Positions 17,292 to 24,492 of a stretch of DNA of 64,000 nucleotides are shown here, piece by piece (position 1 is the stretch's first letter; each line of letters opens with the position of its first letter). Under the pieces are notes generated by a model. That model saw nothing but the letters and a program-made list of their open reading frames with translations, did no database searches and was not told the DNA's origin. Position numbers and translations under genes: made by a program. Source of the stretch: Aeriscardovia aeriphila (GTDB lineage: Bacteria > Actinomycetota > Actinomycetes > Actinomycetales > Bifidobacteriaceae); the NCBI RefSeq assembly GCF_002259595.1, contig NZ_MWWU01000002.1, forward strand, positions 186,001 to 250,000, written 5' to 3'.

Positions 17292-18470
17292 TTAGGAGAG
17301 TGCGGCATCGGACGGGTGCTGTGCTCTCCTTTTTTGTTTGAGCAGTTCCTGTGTGGTGACAAAGGTCAGCGAGTCAATCGAGCGCGTCTGCTCATCTGGT
17401 TCTTGCGCTTCAGAAGTGTACTCAGTCGAACTGTGTTCAGCAGAGGTGTGTTCAGCGCCATCTTCGCTCGAGCGGCTTGCTTCCTCAAATTCGCCAGACG
17501 TGTCAGCATCTGCAGGCACTGCTTCATAGCGTGCGGTAGCGGCCTCTTGAGCACTTGCCGTATGAGAATGACGCGATGCTAAACGTGAATCCTCAGAAGC
17601 AGGGGAGAGAATCTGCGTTTCTTCACTGGGCTGGGCCACGATAGCAGAACCTTCCTGCTGAGCGAACAGTATTTCGTCGAGGTGGTGCAGAGCGCGAGCC
17701 TTCTCAATCACTGCTTGACTCGCCTGATGCTGGGCTTGAGCTTGAACCGGCGTGACAACAGCATGCTCGTGGTCGAGAGTTTCTTTGAGCTCGGCTGGCT
17801 TAGGAACCGAACGATTCGAGCAGATGAGCAGCCCCGTACCAATAGAGAGCAAGGAGGAATCAAGATTAGCATCGCTGTCAGCACTGGACAGCACTTTTCG
17901 CAGTTCTACCGTTTTTGCACTGCGGTCAGCAGGGTTAGTCACTCCAAAACGCGGCTGATGAGCAGTTCCCAGCACGTTGGTATAAACCAACACGCCATGA
18001 GCGCTTAACAATTCGCGAGCATGAAGGCGTGCAGCACGATAATTCATCGCACTACCCGACACAACAATCATGTCGTAGCTGGCCGTGTTCAAGTGAGACA
18101 AGTACGTGCTTACTGTTGCGCTAAAAGCTTTCGCCTTCACTTGGCTGGACTGGTGGGCAAAATAATCACGAATGAAGCTAATGCCGTGAAGGTCTTGATC
18201 CACGACAACCAAACTGCCCTGAGCAGGAAGAACCGGCAGAAGAGAAACGGCCTCCATTGCTAATCCGTCGCCAATAAGAACAACATGACGAGCGTAGAGA
18301 AGCTGGGCGAGGAAAGTGATGAAACGAGTTTGGCTGGTCGAGCTTAAAGACACTCCAGCGCGCTTTGCCAGACGGCGCATGCGGGAAAGCTCGCGCGACT
18401 GGTGTGATTCCACTTGTCGCTCGATAAACTCCCAACTGCGGGAGATGCTCTCGTACTCATCACTATTCAC
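17292..18470 (-). CDS. O-methyltransferase-like protein with long low-complexity C-terminus
   Basis: Residues 1 to about 230 look like a class I SAM-dependent methyltransferase of the catechol/caffeoyl-CoA O-methyltransferase type found in actinobacteria. There is an initial helix region (RRLAKRAGVSLSSTSQTRF), a HVVLIGDGLAMEA loop where a glycine-rich SAM motif is expected, and LVVVDQD at strand 2. The glycine motif is weak, so activity is not assured. The last 160 residues are Ala/Ser/Glu/Thr-rich and probably disordered. The start is uncertain; GTG 18470 is used, with in-frame GTG codons up to 18503. It follows dprA on the same strand with a gap near 70 bp. Confidence 0.65.
   Translation of the reverse strand: MNSDEYESISRSWEFIERQVESHQSRELSRMRRLAKRAGVSLSSTSQTRFITFLAQLLYARHVVLIGDGLAMEAVSLLPVLPAQGSLVVVDQDLHGISFIRDYFAHQSSQVKAKAFSATVSTYLSHLNTASYDMIVVSGSAMNYRAARLHARELLSAHGVLVYTNVLGTAHQPRFGVTNPADRSAKTVELRKVLSSADSDANLDSSLLSIGTGLLICSNRSVPKPAELKETLDHEHAVVTPVQAQAQHQASQAVIEKARALHHLDEILFAQQEGSAIVAQPSEETQILSPASEDSRLASRHSHTASAQEAATARYEAVPADADTSGEFEEASRSSEDGAEHTSAEHSSTEYTSEAQEPDEQTRSIDSLTFVTTQELLKQKRRAQHPSDAALS
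17294..17336 (+). terminator. Terminator of the SDR gene, overlapping the end of the opposite gene
   Basis: AGGAGAG at 17294 pairs with CTCTCCT at 17324, with further pairing inside and a T run after. Its left arm touches the stop codon of the minus-strand methyltransferase gene (17292-17294). Confidence 0.7.
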
Positions 18471-18539
18471 GCCTTTTACTCTACCGTGCACACTCCAACA
18501 CACGCTCAGCGAAAACCAGTATTTTTCATCTCTCGTGGC

Positions 18540-20015
18540 TTATGGGTGCTGGGCATGTACAAATTTTCCGGTAGGAAGGCGAATGAGATGGCCTTGTGCT
18601 TCGAGCAAACCCATACTTTGGCTCACTTCGCGAGCAGGATAGCGCGGTTGCAGCTTGCTGACTAACTCATCTACCGTTTTTCCTTGCCGGGCGGTGAGGT
18701 GGAGAATCTCTTCTTCGAGGCTGAGAGGCTCAGGGGCGTGCTTGTCGGTGCGAGAGGCAGCGTGTTCAGAAGTGGGAGCATCAGGGTTGGGTTCGCTCAG
18801 GTTCAAACTCAGTGTAGGGCTCAAGAAATCACTCAGATCGCTGATATCCGTGACAATGGTTGCCTTTTGAGAGCGCAGTAATTGATTGCAGCCTGCATTA
18901 CTCGGCTCATCAATATTCCCTGGAATTGCCAGAACTGGACGATACATTTCTTCAGCCCATCGAGCTGTATTTAATGCACCTGATCGGTAGCGCGCTTGTG
19001 CAACGATGAGAACATCACTCAAGGCTGCAATAATCCGGTTTCTCTCCAAGAAGCGAGAAGAGAAGGGAACACTGTAGGGTGGCACCTCACTCACCAGTGC
19101 TCCACCCGTACTGACAATCTCGGAGAATAAAGGCTTATTAGCGCTGGGAGTAGGGTTTGCCAAGCCACCAGCCATCATGGCAATGCTGGGCTGGTTCATG
19201 CTCAAAGCGGTGGCATTCGCCTGCGCGTCGACACCGAAAGCTCCACCGGTGATGACCACAGAACCGGCGTTATAGCAGGCTCGAGTCACCTCTTGTGTGC
19301 AGCGCTTGCCATAGTCGCTCATTTGGCGAGAACCCACGATGCCACTGATGTGCGGTTCAATGAGAAGGCTTGCATCGCCTTCGATCCACAAGCAGATCGG
19401 CATGACGGATGAGCAGGAGGGTAGTAGCAAGCGTTCGAGTTTCTCGGCTGGCCAACAGGGATGAGCGGGGTAGAGGATGTGTAAGCGCTTATTGGCACTA
19501 AGCCGCATCGCGAGTACGTCAGCGGGGAAGCTGAGCAGTTCGAGAAGCCTGCGATACCAGGTGTGTGCGGTTGCAACAACGTTGGCGCGCAATTGTGCCG
19601 AGGAGCGAGAGACAGTGGACGGGCGAGAGGCAGAGGACGGGCGAGAAGTATCTTCGGACACGCTTTTGTGCAGGGCAGAAATCACCAGGGAAGCTAAGTG
19701 CTCACATGAATCTTGCTCCGATTCCTGCTGGGAGAGATGAATAAGCCGATCCCAAGTTTCTCGTGCTCCGTGAGTGCTGATCAGTGCTGACATCCCTGAG
19801 CTCGGACCATTGGCGATATAGCCTAATTGAGCCCATAGTATCTCCTCTGAAGGCGTACGAACCGCAAAAATTGTGCCACTTGGAGGAGTGGTAGGTGACG
19901 CGGGCGTAGAAGTCGAAGACAAGGAGGAGAAGGCCTGCCAAGAGGAGGAAGGCGAGGAAAGAGAAGACACAGAGGGTGTGAGCACATGACGTGTGTTTGC
20001 TGATTGCGAGTTCAT
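18540..20015 (-). CDS. dprA: DNA processing protein DprA
   Basis: DprA binds incoming single-stranded DNA during transformation and loads RecA. The Rossmann-type DprA domain spans about residues 210-400: GIVGSRQMSDYG, TGGAFGVDAQA, FLERNRIIAAL and PGNIDEPSNAG are all present. A winged-helix domain occupies the C-terminus (LTARQGKTVDELVSKL). The first 45 residues are Ser/Thr/Pro-rich and look disordered. At 491 residues it is longer than the usual 290-380. GAAAGGA precedes the ATG. It sits in a yraN-yifB-dprA cluster, a common actinobacterial order. Confidence 0.94.
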   Translation of the reverse strand: MNSQSANTRHVLTPSVSSLSSPSSSWQAFSSLSSTSTPASPTTPPSGTIFAVRTPSEEILWAQLGYIANGPSSGMSALISTHGARETWDRLIHLSQQESEQDSCEHLASLVISALHKSVSEDTSRPSSASRPSTVSRSSAQLRANVVATAHTWYRRLLELLSFPADVLAMRLSANKRLHILYPAHPCWPAEKLERLLLPSCSSVMPICLWIEGDASLLIEPHISGIVGSRQMSDYGKRCTQEVTRACYNAGSVVITGGAFGVDAQANATALSMNQPSIAMMAGGLANPTPSANKPLFSEIVSTGGALVSEVPPYSVPFSSRFLERNRIIAALSDVLIVAQARYRSGALNTARWAEEMYRPVLAIPGNIDEPSNAGCNQLLRSQKATIVTDISDLSDFLSPTLSLNLSEPNPDAPTSEHAASRTDKHAPEPLSLEEEILHLTARQGKTVDELVSKLQPRYPAREVSQSMGLLEAQGHLIRLPTGKFVHAQHP

Positions 20016-20055
20016 ATGATTCCTTTCTCAACAGGGAATGGGAAGTACTGCAGTG

Positions 20056-21726
20056 CTAGACGACGTTGTGGCGAGGGCGCAAGCTCATCGCTTCTGCGAC
20101 ATTTTCGGGGTTGGGTGACATGCGCCCGTCGAGCAGAGCAATCGTCCAGGCAACGCGCAAACTGCGGTCGGCGCCGCGCAAGCTGAGCGTTCCTCTGTCA
20201 ACGGCAGAGGACAGGAGCGCGAGGCAGGCGCGGGAAGTTCTCGCGCGCAGCCATTTCACACGCTGGTGAGGGCGAGTGGCGGTATCGGACGTGCCGAATA
20301 ATTCACGGTAGGCGCCACGAGCCTGAATCACCCGCGCACGAATGCTCGCTGAACTTTCCTCCCTGCTATTCATGCTCAGGTGAACTGGAGGAACCTCAAT
20401 CTGCATATCAATGCGGTCGAGCAGCGGGCCAGAAAGGCGACCGAAATAGCGTTTTCTCTGCTGTGAGGTACACGTACAATCACGCGCGTTACCCCATCCT
20501 TTCCCACACGGGCAAGGGTTTGCAGCCATGAGTAGTAAGAAGTGAGCAGGGTAGACGGCAGTAGCTTGGGAGCGAGAAAGAATAATCTCACTGGTTTCTA
20601 AGGGCTCACGTAACACCTGCAGAGCACGGGCAGAAAACTCGGGCGCTTCGTCCAAAAACAGCACGCCATCATGAGCTTTCGTGACCGCACCCGGATGGGC
20701 AATTCCTGTTCCTCCTCCTGCCATAGCGGCGACACTGACCGTGTGATGCGGAGCTTCGAAAGGCGGAACAGAGGTGACACCGTAGCGTGCAAGTGTGCCG
20801 CAGACAGAGCGGATGGAAGCAACCTCCAATTTTTCACGCTCATCTAAGGGCGGCATGATGCTGGTCAAACGGTGGGCGAGCATGCTTTTTCCGGTTCCGG
20901 GTGGACCGTAGAGAAGGGCGTGATGGTGGCCTGCGGCGCAGATTTCCAGTGCTCGTTTCGCACTGTGTTGACCGATAACATCAGCCATATCGACGTACTC
21001 GTCTGCGTTGGTGCCGAGAAGTGAATCAGACAGTGAATCAGCATCCAGCGAAGCTGCGCGTTCGCAAGAGTGCGCAAGGTGAGCGCAGGACGCAGCCGCA
21101 GAAGATTGCGCTGGGTGAGAGGATGATGGAGGTGCTGAAGAGGCAGAGGAATGAGAGAAGGAAACGGGCAGAGGGGCGGATGTTGATTGAGGGCTAGACG
21201 CTTGCCGAGGAAGAGTACCGCCCAACAGTTGAACCACCTTGGCTAAACTTCGAGCGGTATGAACGCTGATGCCATCGATCAAGCGCGCTTCATCCGCGTT
21301 AGCCTCGGGAACAATCGCGGTATGCAAGCCTTTGCGCTTGGCATAGAGCAAGATGGGAAGCAAACCAGAAATAGGTAGTAAAGTGCCATCAAGGTTCAGC
21401 TCTCCCACAACTAAAACATCCTTGTTTTTCATCGGGTCAACTACACCAATAGCCCCCAAAAGGGAGATAGCGATTGCACAATCATGCGCGGAACCATGCT
21501 TAGGCAAACTTGCCGGCGAAAGGTTCACCACGATGCGAGTTTGAGGCCAGCGAACACCCAACGCGGTAATCGCAGATTTGACTCGTTCCTTCGACTCTGC
21601 AAGGGAAGCGTCTGGTAATCCTATGAGGGAAATACTGGGCAAACCAGGGCTTAAGAAGGTTTGAATTGTCACCAGAAAAGGGGAGAGGCCAATCAGGCCA
21701 ATCGACTGGCTGGTACCGATACGCAT
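20056..21726 (-). CDS. comM: YifB/ComM family Mg-chelatase-like AAA+ ATPase
   Basis: ComM is a hexameric AAA+ branch-migration helicase that extends recombination tracts in natural transformation; YifB homologues are widespread in bacteria not known to be competent. The N-terminal Lon-protease-like fold (1-172, from MRIGTSQSIGLIG) is followed by a Ser/Pro/Ala-rich linker (about 174-240), the ATPase with Walker A GPPGTGKS (274-281) and Walker B LFLDEAPE, and the C-terminal Mg-chelatase-like domain. The linker is longer than usual. It lies 40 bp upstream of dprA and 15 bp downstream of yraN, so the three are probably one operon. Confidence 0.93.
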   Translation of the reverse strand: MRIGTSQSIGLIGLSPFLVTIQTFLSPGLPSISLIGLPDASLAESKERVKSAITALGVRWPQTRIVVNLSPASLPKHGSAHDCAIAISLLGAIGVVDPMKNKDVLVVGELNLDGTLLPISGLLPILLYAKRKGLHTAIVPEANADEARLIDGISVHTARSLAKVVQLLGGTLPRQASSPQSTSAPLPVSFSHSSASSAPPSSSHPAQSSAAASCAHLAHSCERAASLDADSLSDSLLGTNADEYVDMADVIGQHSAKRALEICAAGHHHALLYGPPGTGKSMLAHRLTSIMPPLDEREKLEVASIRSVCGTLARYGVTSVPPFEAPHHTVSVAAMAGGGTGIAHPGAVTKAHDGVLFLDEAPEFSARALQVLREPLETSEIILSRSQATAVYPAHFLLLMAANPCPCGKGWGNARDCTCTSQQRKRYFGRLSGPLLDRIDMQIEVPPVHLSMNSREESSASIRARVIQARGAYRELFGTSDTATRPHQRVKWLRARTSRACLALLSSAVDRGTLSLRGADRSLRVAWTIALLDGRMSPNPENVAEAMSLRPRHNVV

Positions 21727-21741
21727 AACTCCTCCTTGACC

Positions 21742-22206
21742 TCAAAAAGCCCCACGAAAGTGGTGCAACGCAATGCGATCAGGGAAAACAGTGATAGAAA
21801 CCACATCATTGCGCACCTCAGGAGAGAAGAAAGTACGCGGATGAGTACTCAGCCACACGCTCTCAGCGCGGCGAAGGTGAATCTGCTTAGTTCGAGTAAC
21901 AGCCTCCTCGGGATAGCCAAACTCAGCAGAGCGATTTGCACGGCGAGTCTTTACCTCAATGAAAACCAGCTGATTATGCGGTTCTAAAGCGATGAGGTCG
22001 AGCTCTCCGTAGCGTGTGCGGAAGTTGCGCGCAATAATCTTCCACCCGTCATGCATCAGGTGGCGAGCAGCGAGCGATTCGCCGAGCGCTCCCAAACATT
22101 GCTGGGTCACGTTCATATCGACGTGCAAGCTGCTTGCTGGCAGTGCCGGAAGGCAATCGTTCGTACAACTGTGCGGTTGAATAAATGTTTCTGGGAATGT
22201 GATCAT
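21742..22206 (-). CDS. yraN: YraN/UPF0102 family nuclease-fold protein
   Basis: The family has a restriction-endonuclease-like fold and no settled role. The conserved residues are seen in ALGESLAARHL, RYGELDLIA and FIEVKTRR (E, D, E-x-K). The start is unclear: the frame is open to 22287, and possible ATG codons are 22206 (155 residues, used here) and 22116 (125 residues, closest to the family core), neither with a strong ribosome-binding site. It is the first gene of the yraN-yifB-dprA cluster. Confidence 0.85.
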   Translation of the reverse strand: MITFPETFIQPHSCTNDCLPALPASSLHVDMNVTQQCLGALGESLAARHLMHDGWKIIARNFRTRYGELDLIALEPHNQLVFIEVKTRRANRSAEFGYPEEAVTRTKQIHLRRAESVWLSTHPRTFFSPEVRNDVVSITVFPDRIALHHFRGAF

Positions 22207-22324
22207 GGCCTCAGCATGACAGAAATTGCGAGGGCAGGAAGAAAAAAGTTCAAACTGTGGAAAACTTGCTTCAGCTGACGTAATCATACCGAAGTATGAG
22301 AGGTGAATCGGGCTGAGCAGGCAT

Positions 22325-22361
22325 AAATAAAGGCGTACAGCTGTGGATAAGTCGTACGCCT
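22325..22361 (-). terminator. Terminator of the pyridoxamine kinase gene
   Basis: On the minus strand AGGCGTAC (22361-22354) pairs with GTACGCCT (22338-22331) and TTATTTATG follows, 27 bp past the kinase stop codon. Confidence 0.75.
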
Positions 22362-22387
22362 CAGAATTCGCTAGCGGCTCGGTGTAA

Positions 22388-23305
22388 TCAACGGGGAATG
22401 AGCGCGGTCATGCGGTCCAGAACCAGCTCAAAGTTCACGCCACGACGCGCGAAATCAGGCTGATCCAGAGTGCTAATCATGGCGTCACGCACAAACTCAC
22501 CAGCCAAAGAAGCAGCCTCAGTCAAGCTCTTACCAGCCATGATGGCAGCGCACACCGCAGAAGCAAACGCATCACCCGTTCCATGGATCATATGAGCCAG
22601 CTTGGCATGCTTGAGCTCATGAATTTCAGGGTGGGCGGGGTGCGATGGAGCGCCAGAAGCGCCAGCAACGCGTGTGCCGTCGCCAGCAGTCGCCACAAAA
22701 TTGCGCAGGAAACCGTCATTATGGTCGATTCCCTTCACAATCACTGCCTTCGCGCCCATCTCCAACAGACGGTCGATAATCTCGGCAACATAATCGTCTG
22801 AAACGTCCTGGCCTTCATACGCCATACCCGTCAAAAGGCTTGCTTCCGTGAGGTTCGGCATCAACACATCCGCACCGTCAACAAGCTTCTTCGTCGCCTC
22901 ACACATTTCCTGCGTGTACGTCGGGTACATCGAGCCACCATCGCCCATCACCGGGTCAACAAAGCGCAAGGCCTGAGGGTATTCGCGGTCAATGCGCTGA
23001 ATGAGGTCCACCTGCTCGGCAGAACCCAAGAAGCCGGAATACACGGCATCCAATTCCACGCCAATCTGCTTCCACGAATCGAGGTAACGATCCAAAAAGT
23101 CAGTGGTGTCCAGCATTTCAAAATGCGGGAAAAGGGTATGCGAGCTGAAAAGCGAGGTAGGAACAGGGCACACATCGCAACCAGCCGCAGAAAGAATCGG
23201 GATTGCAGCGGTCAGAGAGCATTTGCCGTAACCGCACATATCGTGGACAGCAGCAACACGCGGAATGTATTTGGCGGGACGATTGTACAAGGTTTGAGTC
23301 GTCAT
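22388..23305 (-). CDS. Pyridoxamine/pyridoxal kinase
   Basis: The enzyme phosphorylates vitamin B6 vitamers in the pyridoxal-phosphate salvage pathway. The ribokinase-like fold is shown by AAVHDMCGYGKCSLT at the N-terminus, DPVMGD for metal and phosphate binding, and HGTGDAF with the catalytic Asp near the C-terminus. The start is the ATG of MTTQTLYN (305 residues), with AAAGG ahead of it; the open frame to 23398 is not used. The bases between that site and the ATG are ATTATCA, a part-copy of the dispersed 9-mer. It stands alone between divergent and tail-to-tail neighbours. Confidence 0.9.
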   Translation of the reverse strand: MTTQTLYNRPAKYIPRVAAVHDMCGYGKCSLTAAIPILSAAGCDVCPVPTSLFSSHTLFPHFEMLDTTDFLDRYLDSWKQIGVELDAVYSGFLGSAEQVDLIQRIDREYPQALRFVDPVMGDGGSMYPTYTQEMCEATKKLVDGADVLMPNLTEASLLTGMAYEGQDVSDDYVAEIIDRLLEMGAKAVIVKGIDHNDGFLRNFVATAGDGTRVAGASGAPSHPAHPEIHELKHAKLAHMIHGTGDAFASAVCAAIMAGKSLTEAASLAGEFVRDAMISTLDQPDFARRGVNFELVLDRMTALIPR

Positions 23306-23519
23306 TGATAATCCTTTCGTGGCCAGCGGCCTTACGTGAACCGGCAGGCCTGCATACATGCCGGAGCTTCCCCTTGATACTAACTCAAAGCCTCGCACCT
23401 AGTGTTACGAAGTTCTCCAGATTATCAGCGCAGCAAAATCATTCTCGCGAAGGATGGAAACTAGGCGAGATTTTTCTACAGTGAAACCATTGAAAAGTAA
23501 CGATAGAGGAGAATGTGAA

Positions 23520-24482
23520 ATGGAAAGCATGGACTCTCTCGCCACACCTGCTGGTGGCGTCAACAACAACGCACTGAATTCCGATGGCGCAGCCAATACC
23601 AATGGCACAACGAATAGCGCGGCTGGAAGCTTCAGCGCAGTTAATAGCACCGCTGCCGGCGCAAGCTCGCCCATGGGCGAGCGCCCCATCGCACTGCGTG
23701 CCGTAGACCTCGTCAAGGATTACGGCAAGGGTGAAAATCTTGTTCACGCCCTGCGTGACGTGTCGGTGAGCTTCGAGCGAGGAGCTTTCACCGCCATCAT
23801 GGGCCCTTCCGGCTCGGGTAAGTCAACTCTCATGCACACTCTCGCCGGCTTGGATTCCATCACCTCCGGCCAGATTATTTTCGATGGCCAAGATATCACC
23901 GATTTCAACGATAAGCAGCTGACCTTGCTGCGTCGCGAAAAGGTGGGATTCATCTTCCAAAGCTTCAACCTGCTGCCGATGTTCGACGCTCGCCAGAACA
24001 TTTTCATGCCACTGACCTTGGCCAACAAGCGCGTAGATAAGGAATGGTTCGACCTTCTCGTCAACACCTTGGGCTTGCAAGATCGCCTTACACACCGCCC
24101 AGCAGAAATGTCTGGTGGCCAGCAGCAGCGCGTCGCGATCGCCCGCGCGCTCATCTCCAAGCCATCGGTGATTTTCGCCGATGAGCCAACCGGAAACCTC
24201 GACTCCGTCTCCTCGGCAGAAGTGCTCACGCTGATGCGCGACCTCGTCAATGAACTGGGCCAGACGATTGTGATGGTCACTCACGATGCCACCGCAGCAA
24301 GCTACACCGACCGCGCCATCATTTTGGCAGACGGCCAGATTGTTGCCGACCGCGAGCATCCGCAAGCTCAGGAAATGAGCGACCTGCTCACCTCCATCAT
24401 GCAAGAGATTGTGGGAAAGCAGGCGAGCGCTCATCACCTTGCCGCTCACTCTGTTCACTCGCTGAACGCTTCTCAGGCCTGA
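23520..24482 (+). CDS. ABC transporter ATP-binding protein (LolD/MacB type)
   Basis: This is the ATPase partner of the FtsX-type permease that follows 10 bp later. Walker A GPSGSGKS lies at 95-102, the signature MSGGQQQRVAIARAL and Walker B VIFADEPTGNLD follow, then the H-loop THD. The first 55 residues are Asn/Ala/Gly/Ser-rich and absent from most LolD/MacB relatives. The ATG at 23520 has GAGGAGA ahead. Systems of this type export or remove peptides and lipids rather than import nutrients. Confidence 0.92.
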   Translation: MESMDSLATPAGGVNNNALNSDGAANTNGTTNSAAGSFSAVNSTAAGASSPMGERPIALRAVDLVKDYGKGENLVHALRDVSVSFERGAFTAIMGPSGSGKSTLMHTLAGLDSITSGQIIFDGQDITDFNDKQLTLLRREKVGFIFQSFNLLPMFDARQNIFMPLTLANKRVDKEWFDLLVNTLGLQDRLTHRPAEMSGGQQQRVAIARALISKPSVIFADEPTGNLDSVSSAEVLTLMRDLVNELGQTIVMVTHDATAASYTDRAIILADGQIVADREHPQAQEMSDLLTSIMQEIVGKQASAHHLAAHSVHSLNASQA

Positions 24483-24492
24483 GGTGATAGTG

